This document shows positions 35,277 through 44,499 of a stretch of DNA of 64,000 nucleotides, one piece after another; within the stretch, counting starts at the first letter, position 1; each line of letters starts with the position of its first letter. The stretch is from Ignavibacteriota bacterium. GTDB lineage: Bacteria > Bacteroidota > Ignavibacteria > SZUA-365. The position numbers and the translations under genes were made by a program. The notes beneath the pieces are model-generated. The model was not told the DNA's origin and ran no database searches. It saw only the letters and a list, made by a program, of their open reading frames with translations. The stretch is taken from the NCBI GenBank assembly GCA_016218045.1, contig JACRFB010000040.1, positions 124,001-188,000 on the forward strand. Reading direction: 5' to 3'.

Positions 35277-35592
35277 TGTAGCCCTCCAAGAAGGAAAAGA
35301 TTAGAAACACGCACGGAGCATACCCATGCTCCTCCTAAATCTAAAATCGAACATGGCGAAAATCAAGATGTCTCAATTACTTTATTAAGTACAAAACGAT
35401 TCCCACATGTCGCCCACCGCCACACCTACAAAACGAGGATGGGGCGACAGAGGCAATCTCAGGGATTCGTCCTCCGGCTACCACCGTCTGCGCGTTTAAG
35501 ACGTATCGAAATCGCAAGGAGCGACCGTACATACGAGTAGCGTGCCTGAGGAAGCAGGCCACAATGCTACCTTGCTACTTTGCTACATTCCA
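35277..35592. other. 316-base gene-free stretch
   Basis: No credible gene on either strand; the open frames are short and Arg/His-rich. It is AT-richer near 35330-35400 and ends in the octamer repeat at 35564. It must hold the promoter of the minus-strand T9SS gene. Confidence 0.55.
35564..35592 (-). repeat. Octamer repeat (GTAGCAA type) directly after a stop codon
   Basis: On the minus strand GTAGCAAA, GTAGCAAG and GTAGCATT follow each other in 8-base register. They begin a few bases after the TAG stop of the HMA protein. The same unit is seen at 4978 and 33540. Confidence 0.65.
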
Positions 35593-35802
35593 CTATTCCA
35601 CGACTGCGTATCCGGCTTCAATGATCGCCGCGCGGATTGCTGCCTCGTCGACGCGGGTGGGATCGTATTCCACATCGGCCGCGCCTATGCGCACTTCAGC
35701 GGCGTCGAGATTTTCGAGTTTTGCGAGTTCTTTTTTTACGGCCATGACGCAGTGCTGGCACGACATGCCGGAGATAGTGTAGGTTTTTTTCACGTTATCC
35801 AT
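35593..35802 (-). CDS. Heavy-metal-associated (HMA) domain protein, copper chaperone-like
   Basis: 69 residues from the ATG at 35802, the usual length of a CopZ/Atx1-type chaperone; an upstream extension is open but unlike the family. KKTYTISGMSCQHCVMAVKK carries the metal-binding GMxCxxC motif, and the rest (LDAAEVRIGAADVEYDPTRV, IRAAIIEAGYAV) completes the beta-alpha-beta-beta-alpha-beta fold. The family binds Cu(I) and passes it to a P-type ATPase. No CopA-type ATPase is adjacent: the pump at 30.8 kb is a P2 type without the CPC motif. No strong ribosome-binding site is visible. Confidence 0.88.
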   Translation of the reverse strand: MDNVKKTYTISGMSCQHCVMAVKKELAKLENLDAAEVRIGAADVEYDPTRVDEAAIRAAIIEAGYAVVE

Positions 35803-35995
35803 CCATGATAGGGTACGTCCGAAAATAAATCTACCTGCTTCTGAGTCGTTGTGCAATGTGACGGAGTACACGGAAGCACCATGTGCTATTCAGGGCGGGT
35901 GTCTTTACTTTGACCGCTGAGTTGAATAATTTCATACCAAATTATCTCCATCCTATCCTTTCCGCTCCCCACATGTCGACCTGAACGGGTGCCGT

Positions 35996-37036
35996 ATGAT
36001 GCAGGCGATGAACCGTTTTGTTATCACTCTCCGCGCGCGCGATGTCGCTGTGCGGCTGTGTTTGTTGTGCGCCGCGCTCGTGACAGGAGTTCTGCTCTCG
36101 TCCTGCGCGTCGAGTTCGTGCGCGTACTGCGACTACGGCGACTGCCCGCCGCCCGACGCGTACATGTACAGCGTGGAGTTGCGCGATCCCGTGGCCGATC
36201 CCTGCAGCGGCGAACTGGTGCTTGCGCTCACCACTCCCTACCAGCCCTCGCTGCTGTGCGAAGTCGAGCAGCGCGTGTTGCGCGTCGACGTGCCCTGCGC
36301 AAAAGCGGGCGACTGCGAGGGCAGCGCGGGTCTGACGATACCAGAGGCGGCGGTGCTGCGCGTGTTACGCGTCTCCGACACCAAGACACACCCGCAGCCC
36401 GTCGCGCTCTACTGCCGCTGTAAAAACTGCGAGGCCGCCCGCGACGGCCTGCTGGTCTTCGACAAGGTGGAACTGCGCGCCATGGGCGCCTACCGCGGAG
36501 ATCAGACCGCGGTGTTCTATCCCGACGCCGCGGGCGGTGTGCTCTATGAACCCGAGACGTTCGGTACGGGACGCGGAGGTACAACGATCACTGTGGGAGC
36601 GGAAGCCGCATTGCTGTGGGAAGTGTTACGCTTCGGCGGCACACATGCCTTTCACCTCGGTCCTCTCGTCGGTGTATGGCCGGTGGACGGTTCGACATTC
36701 ATTCCCGTCTCCCTGCATCCGCGTATCACCTTCAACAACCGTCCAGATCCCTATGGATGCAACTGCAACGCCTGGTATCTCTTTGGCGATCTCGGCGTGA
36801 CCTTCGATGGCACCACGGGCGCGCCCATCGCCGAGGACCGGCGCATCTGGCTCGGACTCGGCATCGGCTATGAAATCCCCGTCTCCAAACAGGTCGATCT
36901 GGGCGCGGACCTCTTCGTTCGCCGCACCTGGCTGCCCCTTCCACCGCTTGAATGCTGCCCCGACATCCCCGCGGATGAACGCAATCCCGTCCGCATATCG
37001 AATCTGGTCGGACTGCGTTTCGGCGTCACATTTTAG
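35996..37036 (+). CDS. Cys-rich lipoprotein with possible beta-barrel tail
   Basis: 346 residues from ATG 35996 (or 342 from ATG 36008). Lipobox LSSC at residues 34-37, so lipidated. The first half is Cys-rich (SSCAYCDYGDCPPPD, PCAKAGDCEG, YCRCKNCEAARDG). The second half has alternating hydrophobic strands and ends in an aromatic residue (LGLGIGYEIPVSKQVDLGAD, VRISNLVGLRFGVTF), which looks like an outer-membrane beta-barrel or PorT-like end. It heads a run of three lipoprotein genes on the plus strand. Function unknown. Confidence 0.7.
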   Translation: MMQAMNRFVITLRARDVAVRLCLLCAALVTGVLLSSCASSSCAYCDYGDCPPPDAYMYSVELRDPVADPCSGELVLALTTPYQPSLLCEVEQRVLRVDVPCAKAGDCEGSAGLTIPEAAVLRVLRVSDTKTHPQPVALYCRCKNCEAARDGLLVFDKVELRAMGAYRGDQTAVFYPDAAGGVLYEPETFGTGRGGTTITVGAEAALLWEVLRFGGTHAFHLGPLVGVWPVDGSTFIPVSLHPRITFNNRPDPYGCNCNAWYLFGDLGVTFDGTTGAPIAEDRRIWLGLGIGYEIPVSKQVDLGADLFVRRTWLPLPPLECCPDIPADERNPVRISNLVGLRFGVTF

Positions 37037-37037
37037 T

Positions 37038-37086
37038 GAAAAGAGAAGAGGGAAGAGAGAAGAACAAGGAACGCAGAACGCTGAAG
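37038..37086 (+). repeat. Seven purine-rich heptamers (GAAGAGG type)
   Basis: Seven units in 7-base register: GAAAAGA, GAAGAGG, GAAGAGA, GAAGAAC, AAGGAAC, GCAGAAC, GCTGAAG. The first unit begins two bases after a TAG stop codon. Confidence 0.75.
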
Positions 37087-37100
37087 CATTCCGGAATCCC

Positions 37101-37177
37101 CCGTCCCTCGTCCCCCGTTCACCGTTCACCGTTCACCGTTCACCGTTCACCGTTCACCGTTTCCCGTTTCCCGTTTC
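37101..37177 (+). repeat. Eleven pyrimidine-rich heptamers (CCGTTCA type) before a Shine-Dalgarno
   Basis: CCGTCCC, TCGTCCC, then CCGTTCA six times and CCGTTTC three times in perfect 7-base register. The array runs into the ribosome-binding site (GGAGGAG) of the gene starting at 37188, so copy number would alter the leader directly upstream of that site. Confidence 0.9.
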
Positions 37178-37187
37178 CGGAGGAGTC

Positions 37188-39431
37188 ATGACACGTCTCG
37201 GAATATACAGTCTCCTGATCGTCGCAGGCATCCTGATCCTGAGCAGCGCCGGGTGCAAGGACGAGGTTGTGCCCGCGCAGGGCTCGAAGGAGCGTGTGTT
37301 GACGGTGCTCGCGAAGGAGGTCGATCCGGCCACGGGCGCGGTGATCGGTCCGGCGCGGCGCGCGCAGATCGTCATCTACGAGGTGCGTGCCGATGGCGAC
37401 CATGAACTCGCGCGGCTCGAAACCAACGACCAGGGCGTGGCAGTGTACAGCGCGGTGTTTCCGGCTACGGGCGTGAATCTGCGTGTGGTGGGCACCTACG
37501 ATAGCGAAAGGCAGACGACCGATCCGCCGGTCTTCCTGTTCTGCAACGATGCCACGGTCACGCTGCGCTTCGCGGGCACCTGGCCCGTGTGCTGTCCGAG
37601 CGATACACTGCTCACCTATCAGTTCATCGACGAAACAGGAAGCACAGATCTGATTCAGGGCAATCCCCCGGGTATCGCCCAGTACACGCTGACACGGACG
37701 CTCTTCCTTCTCGACTGCCCGAATCCCAACGACCGGCTGACCGTCACCGTGCCCGCGGCGCCCGCGCCGTTCAGCATCCGCGAGATGCGCGTGAACGACC
37801 GCGTCGTGACCGGGCCGAACGTCACCATCGCCAACGGCGAGGCCTTCACCATCACCTTCGCCGTGTCGACCGTGGCCGCGGGCGATTATGAAGGAGTAAT
37901 GGATCTGATTGTCCTTTGTCCCGACGGCGCGACCACCCACACCGTGCGTGTGCGCCTGCTCGCCACCGTGACGGCCTTCACGTGCACCTGCCCGCGCGAC
38001 TCCATGATCGCGCTGGAGCCCGGCGTGCAGGACGTGGAGGTGGGCAGCACGCGCGACTACACGAACCTCATAGTGTACACGAATCCGGCGAACTGCCGCG
38101 CGCTCACCGTCGACAGCGTGGTCTCGCGCGACCGCGAACGCGCGTGGGACGTGCTTGCGCCTTCCGGCGGCGAGGTTGTGCAGCCCGGCGGGAACATCCG
38201 CCTGACCGCGCGTTTCCGGCCCTTCAAGGCGGGCAACGCCGTCGACACCTTCCGCGTGTACTTCCGGCTGGCCGACGGAACGCCCTGCCGCGTGATAACC
38301 ACGCTGCGCGGCTTCGGCTGCCGCTCGATGTGTCCGTTGCTGCTGCGTCCGGGCAATCAGGAGTTCAACGCCGCGAAGCCCGTGCGAGTGGATTTTGGCA
38401 CCGTGCCCTTCTCGCCGAACGCGGCCTGCGGCGGCACGCGCAGCGCGGTGTACCAGGAAGTGACGCTGCTGCTGCCCGACACGGCGTGCTGTCCGTCACC
38501 CGCCGATGTGCGCATTGAAGTTATCGACAACGACGCGCGTCGTGTTCCGAGCAGTCTGTACGATGTGACACCCGGCAGCAGCATCCGTCTCGAGAAGGGT
38601 GTGCGTTCGAGTGTGACCGTGCGCTTCAATACGCCGACCATCGACGAGTTCGAGGCGTTGTTTGCGTCGGGCAGGCGCGTGCGTACGGGCACAGCGGCCG
38701 ACAACGAATTCAACATGCAGATACGTCTCTCGAGTCCGGGCTGCGGGAACTGCGTGCAGCTCCTCGACGTGCGCGCGTCGGTGGGCAGTTTCATCAACAT
38801 CAGCAACGTCATCACGTTGTACGCCTACGGCCAGAACACACCCAAGCTGCCCGAACCCCCGGTGCGCAAGGTGTGCCATATCGATTGCTGCACAAATCTC
38901 GACGGCTCGCTCGACATCGGCCGCCTCTTCAACATGCTGCAGCCCGTGACCAAGACCTTCCCGTATCCGCCCAATGAACACGACTTCTTTGTCGAGGTGA
39001 TGGACACCACCTCGGTGCGTGTGCCGCCGGGATCGCAGAAGCTGCAGGATCCGATGCTCTTCCGTGTCGCATCGTCGGAGTTCACACGGCTGATCCGTTT
39101 CGCGACAAACTATAACGAGAACGAATTCGCCGACGTGCGACTCATCGTGCAGCGCGTGCAAAACGCCTTGAACGCAGGCCCGAATTTCTTCTCCCAGAAT
39201 CTGCTGAACTGGGATTTCCCGCCCACGGCCTCATCGGTGAAACCGCGCCCGGGCGACGTGTTTATCATGGCATCGTCCGGCACATGGACCAGCGCGACCA
39301 CGGGACATGTGATACCGTGCAAGGTCGCATTGCTCTACATCCGGAAGATCTTCGACGGCAATCTGAACAACAGCAGCAACGATCAATCCGGCATCGAGTA
39401 CGAATTGATATTCCCGGTCATCCTCTACTGA
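37188..39431 (+). CDS. Lipoprotein with repeated beta-sandwich (choice-of-anchor-like) domains
   Basis: 747 residues; the ATG at 37188 has a perfect GGAGGAG upstream. Signal peptide with lipobox SAGC (Cys23). A CarboxypepD-like N-terminal unit (TVLAKEVDPATGAVIGPARR ... AVYSAVFPATGVNLRVVG) is followed by Ig-like/ASH-type repeats with Cys pairs (WPVCCPSD, LFLLDCPNPND, TCTCPRDSM, GCRSMCP, DTACCPSP). These resemble the anchor-D/abnormal-spindle-like repeats of FCB envelope proteins. No T9SS tail is present, so it is probably anchored by lipid. It is the second of three clustered lipoproteins, 51 bases before the next gene. Confidence 0.7.
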   Translation: MTRLGIYSLLIVAGILILSSAGCKDEVVPAQGSKERVLTVLAKEVDPATGAVIGPARRAQIVIYEVRADGDHELARLETNDQGVAVYSAVFPATGVNLRVVGTYDSERQTTDPPVFLFCNDATVTLRFAGTWPVCCPSDTLLTYQFIDETGSTDLIQGNPPGIAQYTLTRTLFLLDCPNPNDRLTVTVPAAPAPFSIREMRVNDRVVTGPNVTIANGEAFTITFAVSTVAAGDYEGVMDLIVLCPDGATTHTVRVRLLATVTAFTCTCPRDSMIALEPGVQDVEVGSTRDYTNLIVYTNPANCRALTVDSVVSRDRERAWDVLAPSGGEVVQPGGNIRLTARFRPFKAGNAVDTFRVYFRLADGTPCRVITTLRGFGCRSMCPLLLRPGNQEFNAAKPVRVDFGTVPFSPNAACGGTRSAVYQEVTLLLPDTACCPSPADVRIEVIDNDARRVPSSLYDVTPGSSIRLEKGVRSSVTVRFNTPTIDEFEALFASGRRVRTGTAADNEFNMQIRLSSPGCGNCVQLLDVRASVGSFINISNVITLYAYGQNTPKLPEPPVRKVCHIDCCTNLDGSLDIGRLFNMLQPVTKTFPYPPNEHDFFVEVMDTTSVRVPPGSQKLQDPMLFRVASSEFTRLIRFATNYNENEFADVRLIVQRVQNALNAGPNFFSQNLLNWDFPPTASSVKPRPGDVFIMASSGTWTSATTGHVIPCKVALLYIRKIFDGNLNNSSNDQSGIEYELIFPVILY

Positions 39432-39482
39432 GTGATCACGGACCCGTCCATCGGAAGCGCTCATAGACACAGGAGCTGAACC

Positions 39483-42188
39483 ATGTTTGTGCATCGCAGA
39501 ATCGCGACAGGCCTGGTGCCGGTCCTCGCCCTTGCCGCACTCGTGTGTGCCGGCTGCTCGTCCAGCACGTCGCTGCGCGATGCGCGCAGCGAGCGCTGTT
39601 GTCCGCAGGGGTCGGGTCTGCTCGGCGCGTCGGTCAACACTGCCGCCGACGAGTATGGGGCGTACCTGGAACAGCGTGCCGACGGCGCGCGGCTCTGGTT
39701 CACGAGTTCCCGCGGCGTGGACGGAAAAAAGCAGACGTCGCTGCCGAGCGATATTTTTGTGTCGAAACACGCGGGCGCGCTGTCGCCGCCCGACGTGTGC
39801 AGGAACTGGGGGAACGCCGAACGTATGCCGCAGATCGGCTCGGCCTTCGATACGTGGACAAAGGGCGCCGTGACGATGTTCGGCAACGAGGTGGTGCTGG
39901 CAGCGGAGCAGCCGGTGGACGGCAGCAACACGCTGCGGCCGGGCGCCTCCGGGTACAACCTGTTCCTGTGGAAACTTCAGCGCGGAGCGGACGGCACTCC
40001 GCGTGACGCCACACCCGTCGAAAACGTGAACCTCGCCTCGGCATGGACCTCGCAACCGGCTCTGTCGCCCGGCGGCGACACGCTGCTGTTTGCGTCCGAC
40101 CGGCCCAATCCTCTGAACCCCGCCGACACCAGCATCAACATCTGGTACGCTGTGCGGACCCGCGGTGTGTGGGGCGCACCTTCGATCGTCGCGTCGCTCG
40201 CCACACCCGTCGACGACATGTGCCCCGGCATCGACAGCTTCGGCGCGCTGTATTTTTCCACGCAGTGGGACTTTGCCTCCGGCGCGCGTTCGCGACGCGG
40301 CTTCGACGTGTACCTCGCCGGCGCGCTGCAAGACGTGCTTGCGGGACGTGCAGCAAAGCCGGTGGACATCAACACCGTCACCGCGCAGGAGGGTTTCAGC
40401 GTCAACACCGCGGCCGATGAAATCTTTCCACAGGTGTCCACGACGGAAACCGGGCAGATCATCATGTGGTCGTCGAACCGCGAAGACGGCTTCGGTGGTT
40501 TCGACATCTACGCGTGCCGCCTGCCGGTTCCGCGCATCTGGCTCTCGCCCGTCGTCACCTGTTACGAAAAGGGTAACGTAAAAGTCGAGGGGATGCGTCT
40601 CGAGGGCCGCGTCATGGGCGACCAGCGCGTGAAGGCCGTGGTGAACGGCGCGGTGACCGACATGCGCGCGGGCGAGAAGATCCAGGTGAAGGTGGGCGAT
40701 CGTGTGTCCTTCCTGCGCGCGGGCGCCGCCGACGAATGTATCACGATGAGCTGTCCCATCGTCGAGACCGTGGCAAAATTCGGCGACACGCTGCAGCTCG
40801 TCAACATCGACTGCGACTGCAATCCCAAGCCGGTCGAATCCATTCTCATCAGCGACGCGAGCGGCATCCCGTATTTTGTGACGGGATACTGGTGGCCGAA
40901 CACGAGCCGCAATCTCGCGCAGCTCAACAGGCAGGCGGGCGCGGGCACGCTCGCCCGCGCGAAGTTCATCGACCGCGGCGATTACGATTACGCCTGCGCT
41001 TCGAAGACTATCGACGATTTTTTCGCGCGCAATATTTACGACAAGATCGACAACGCGCTGCGCAAAGTGGACAATTGTTCCGAGAAGGACATCTCGCTGA
41101 TGATCACCGTGGTCGGTTACACCGACGCGTGTAATCTCGTGCAGGGTTCCTACACCGACGAAACAGTACTGATGCCCACGATGAAGATCGCCAGCGGCAC
41201 CGACATGTGGTCGAGTTCGCTGCCCTCGGCCGACGGGACGCGCAACATCCCGCTCAAGGACCGCGGCCAGTACGGCAACGTGATCCTGTCGAAGCTGCGC
41301 TCGTACTTCACGATGAAGACCATCGACCGCGACATGGGCGATCGATCTGAAACGTACAAACGTTTTCGCGATGCGGGCCGCATCGTATTCGACTACGACG
41401 GCATGGGTGTATACGAGCCGACGGCATGGCGCGGCGATGTACAGACGCAGGCCCCCGCGATGGAGAATCCCTGCCGGAAACGATCAACAAACGCCTACGG
41501 CTGCAACAATCCCGAAGGACGACGGATCGAAATCTTCATCACGCCAGTGGTTGGTGATCCGCGCACCATGCCGAGACCGCTCGAGACGGATTTTGTGCAG
41601 AAGGAACAGATCGATCCCGAGGCGCAACCGCGGTCCTGCGGCTGTGTGCGTGCCGAACATGTGTTCCGCGACAGCAGCGAGGCGGTGTTCACGAAGGCGA
41701 TGCTGCTTCAATTCACCGATCCCGCGAAGATCGTGCGCGACAGCGTGGTTGTTGTCGAGGAGACCGACGACAAGGGCGCTCGCCAGTTCCGTCTCCACAC
41801 AGGGTGCCTGCCCGCGCCGGCCGACGCACAGGAGGCCGCGCGTATCATGCACGAGGCGGTGCACAAGGCCATCACAATGCTCGAGAAATACACGCCCGGC
41901 TCGAAGTCCGCCTGCAGGCAATTCTCGCTGAGCTTCGGCACCTTCCTGTATCCGCGCAACGCGCAGATACTGCGCGACACGCTGCGCACACTGCTCGGTG
42001 CACCTGTGTGGATCGACGAAACAACTGCTCTCGACACGCACGAGAAACGGTATTCGGTGCGGAGCGGTATGTACGCCGACCGCGCCGAGGCACAGCAGAT
42101 GATGGAAGGCTACGCGGCCGTTCTGCGCAAAGTCCGCATCACGCTCGAAATGATGATCCTGCGGGAAACGCTCGGGGCTGTTGAGTGA
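39483..42188 (+). CDS. Lipoprotein with PD40 propeller, OmpA-like and SPOR-like regions
   Basis: 901 residues. Signal peptide followed by a lipobox-like VCAGC (Cys25). Residues about 40-360 hold PD40-type repeats (ARLWFTSSRG, QPALSPGGDTLLFASDRPNP, GQIIMWSSNREDGFGGFDIY), a WD40-like propeller found in TolB- and PorE-like proteins. About 450-700 resembles a stretched OmpA/MotB peptidoglycan-binding region (IPYFVTGYWWPNTSRNLAQL, SLMITVVGYTDACN, and GRRIEIFITPV near the end). The C-terminus (KRYSVRSGMYADRAEAQQMM) is SPOR-like. The layout is close to PorE of the type IX secretion system, but the regions are divergent. Peptidoglycan tethering is inferred. Confidence 0.72.
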   Translation: MFVHRRIATGLVPVLALAALVCAGCSSSTSLRDARSERCCPQGSGLLGASVNTAADEYGAYLEQRADGARLWFTSSRGVDGKKQTSLPSDIFVSKHAGALSPPDVCRNWGNAERMPQIGSAFDTWTKGAVTMFGNEVVLAAEQPVDGSNTLRPGASGYNLFLWKLQRGADGTPRDATPVENVNLASAWTSQPALSPGGDTLLFASDRPNPLNPADTSINIWYAVRTRGVWGAPSIVASLATPVDDMCPGIDSFGALYFSTQWDFASGARSRRGFDVYLAGALQDVLAGRAAKPVDINTVTAQEGFSVNTAADEIFPQVSTTETGQIIMWSSNREDGFGGFDIYACRLPVPRIWLSPVVTCYEKGNVKVEGMRLEGRVMGDQRVKAVVNGAVTDMRAGEKIQVKVGDRVSFLRAGAADECITMSCPIVETVAKFGDTLQLVNIDCDCNPKPVESILISDASGIPYFVTGYWWPNTSRNLAQLNRQAGAGTLARAKFIDRGDYDYACASKTIDDFFARNIYDKIDNALRKVDNCSEKDISLMITVVGYTDACNLVQGSYTDETVLMPTMKIASGTDMWSSSLPSADGTRNIPLKDRGQYGNVILSKLRSYFTMKTIDRDMGDRSETYKRFRDAGRIVFDYDGMGVYEPTAWRGDVQTQAPAMENPCRKRSTNAYGCNNPEGRRIEIFITPVVGDPRTMPRPLETDFVQKEQIDPEAQPRSCGCVRAEHVFRDSSEAVFTKAMLLQFTDPAKIVRDSVVVVEETDDKGARQFRLHTGCLPAPADAQEAARIMHEAVHKAITMLEKYTPGSKSACRQFSLSFGTFLYPRNAQILRDTLRTLLGAPVWIDETTALDTHEKRYSVRSGMYADRAEAQQMMEGYAAVLRKVRITLEMMILRETLGAVE

Positions 42189-42335
42189 CACGATAACGTC
42201 TCGCATGTGCGGGTCGTCCTCGGGCACCTCAGTATCGCATCGGGCCAGTGTATCGATCCGCACCTTCCACAGTGTGCTTGCGCGCGAACCATCCGCGCGC
42301 ACTGACCCCGATGGCGGCAGTGTTGCGCCGGCTGC

Positions 42336-44480
42336 TCAGGGCACCCGCAACAGCCGCAGCACTGTTACGCCGGTGCCGGTGCCGATCCTCACGAAGTAAC
42401 TTCCCTGCGGCAGGCCGCTGCCGGTGAAGGGCATCGAGTGTGTTCCCGCAGCGAACATGCCCGAGGCGAGTGAGGCGACACGGCGGCCCAGCAGATCAAA
42501 GACCTGCACGTCGACATGCTGCTTCCGCTCGAGTGTCCAGGTGACGGTGGTTGTAGTTTGGAAGGGATTCGGCCGCGCTGTCGCGGCCATATCCGGTTTG
42601 TGTACGTCATCCAGCGCGTGGAGTACCGTCTCCTCCATGCGATAGATCCCGCTGTCAACCAGTGCATACATCCTTCCATCGCGCCCCAACTCGAAGTCGC
42701 GCACGACGGGCTCGTAGTCGAATCCCTGTTCTGGTGATACAATACCAGTATTCCCGTCCTGCCAGGAATCACCGTTGTTTGTGCTGTACAGTATGCCGTC
42801 GCGATGGATATCCTCCGCTCCGAGATATACTCGACCGGCAGCATCGACAGCGAGACAGCTAAAGTGTGCGTTCCGGCTTCCGGCAGGAATTTGCAGAAAT
42901 GTTGCGCCGCCGTCTTTGCTGCGGTATACTCCGTTCGACACATCAAGTACATAGATTGTGCCTTGCGCGACTGCAAGCTGGGAACAGTGATCCGGCAGCC
43001 CCACAGATGGGAGTTCACGCCAGTGTGATCCATCATCGGTGGAAACAATCACGAACTTCTGCCTCGAAAGTGCAAAGAGATTTCCAGACTCATCCTCTTG
43101 CAGCGATCGTACATCACCCACTCCCGAGGGTGCGTTCGATTTCGTCCAGTTCACCCCATCGTCGCTACTGTGATACACTCCGTGCAGTCCGCTTATCAGC
43201 AGCGAACCGACACGAGTCTGGATACAGGAGGAGGGATGTGATGCCGGCACGGGCCGTGCTGTGTACGTGAGGCCATCATCGGTGCTGGTGAAAAGCGAAT
43301 CGGTTGTGAGCACATAAAAGGAAGCGTTGTGTCCCGCCGATATGTCAATGACGGAGAAATTCGAGATGACTTCACTTTCACTGTATCTCCACGTGTATCC
43401 GTCATCGACGCTGCGGCCGGAGGCGTCAAGCGGACCCCATGTCACCATCGTCCCGCGTGCATTCACCGCGAGTTCCGGCCATACGCCACGGAAGACTCGT
43501 GGATACAAGGAGCGTCCTCTGACGTGCGTACGCGTGGCGTTGGCAGGGTCGAAGCGAAACAAGCCATCGTAGCGGTCCCCATACAAGACGCGGCCGGCCG
43601 GATCAACATCCAAAAAATTCAGGCTACTAAATCCCACCTGATCCTGTCTGAGAACGAGGATCCACGTCCGACCACCATCCGTGCTTTGCATGAGCGTGGA
43701 ATCCCGGTCACTGAGCGCGAACAGAGGTGTGCCAGGGTGTGACACGACCGAAGTAGTCCACCCTCCCAGCGAAGCCGCCATGCTCCACGACTCACCGCCG
43801 TCGCTGCTCTGGCAGAGGTATCCCTCCGTCGTGAAGAGATACATCGTATCTTCGCCGATACTCCAGATTTTTCGGATATACCCTGCGGCGGGAGTGTGAA
43901 TGCCGCGCCAGGTGGCTCCACCATCATTGCTTCGAAACAAAGAGTCGGCCCTAGCAAGGCACATGCGGCCGGACGTTGTGATGCATACCTGCCCGAGTCC
44001 GCCTGACCCGGGAGGACCGGTGCGGTTCCAGGTGAATCCGCCATCAAGACTTATTGCGACGCCATACGCATGTGTTGCCACGAGTGTATCCCGACCTTTC
44101 GAAAGAATGGAATACACGATTCCGAGTTCAGGATTGCGCATGGTCGGAAGCCAAGAGGCCACACCTGTCTCTCGCCGATATACGCCGTCCGATGTGATCG
44201 CAAAGAGTGTTCCCGTCGGGATTGTAGTGATGGAATACACGTGTGGCGCGAATGAACCAACAATCTCCGATCTCCAATGCACGCCATCATCGATGCTGTG
44301 ATAGAGATGCGGTGTACCGTCCGCCACATACAGCGTACCGGAGGGATCCGTGGCTGCTGACCATGAGAAGCGCGACACGGAATCCAGATGCCTCCAGGAC
44401 AGCTTCTGCGCACTGCTCACTAACGGGCACAGTAAAACCAGCAACACACATATGCGGATATGAAAGATGCAACGGGGCAT
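42336..44480 (-). CDS. Propeller protein with T9SS sorting domain (paralogue 1)
   Basis: 714 residues from the ATG at 44480, preceded by GAAGAG; an ATG at 44492 is also in frame. Signal peptide (ICVLLVLLCPLVSSAQ). The body is built from BNR-like repeats with SxDDGxxW (HSIDDGVHW, SLDGGFTW, SNDGGATW, STDDGSHW), one or two beta-propellers. The C-terminal sorting domain (ATARPNPFQTTTTVTWTLER ... VQVFDLLGRRVASLASG ... PQGSYFVRIGTG) is almost identical in DNA to that of the next gene (7 differences in 173 bases), while the propellers have diverged. Role unknown. Confidence 0.85.
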   Translation of the reverse strand: MPRCIFHIRICVLLVLLCPLVSSAQKLSWRHLDSVSRFSWSAATDPSGTLYVADGTPHLYHSIDDGVHWRSEIVGSFAPHVYSITTIPTGTLFAITSDGVYRRETGVASWLPTMRNPELGIVYSILSKGRDTLVATHAYGVAISLDGGFTWNRTGPPGSGGLGQVCITTSGRMCLARADSLFRSNDGGATWRGIHTPAAGYIRKIWSIGEDTMYLFTTEGYLCQSSDGGESWSMAASLGGWTTSVVSHPGTPLFALSDRDSTLMQSTDGGRTWILVLRQDQVGFSSLNFLDVDPAGRVLYGDRYDGLFRFDPANATRTHVRGRSLYPRVFRGVWPELAVNARGTMVTWGPLDASGRSVDDGYTWRYSESEVISNFSVIDISAGHNASFYVLTTDSLFTSTDDGLTYTARPVPASHPSSCIQTRVGSLLISGLHGVYHSSDDGVNWTKSNAPSGVGDVRSLQEDESGNLFALSRQKFVIVSTDDGSHWRELPSVGLPDHCSQLAVAQGTIYVLDVSNGVYRSKDGGATFLQIPAGSRNAHFSCLAVDAAGRVYLGAEDIHRDGILYSTNNGDSWQDGNTGIVSPEQGFDYEPVVRDFELGRDGRMYALVDSGIYRMEETVLHALDDVHKPDMAATARPNPFQTTTTVTWTLERKQHVDVQVFDLLGRRVASLASGMFAAGTHSMPFTGSGLPQGSYFVRIGTGTGVTVLRLLRVP
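42378..42550 (-). repeat. Near-identical DNA segment (copy 1) coding the T9SS sorting domain
   Basis: 173 bases that match 44539-44711 with seven substitutions, six of them synonymous in the reading frame (the seventh changes Met to Ile). Confidence 0.9.
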
Positions 44481-44499
44481 ATTCTCTTCCATCGCAGTG

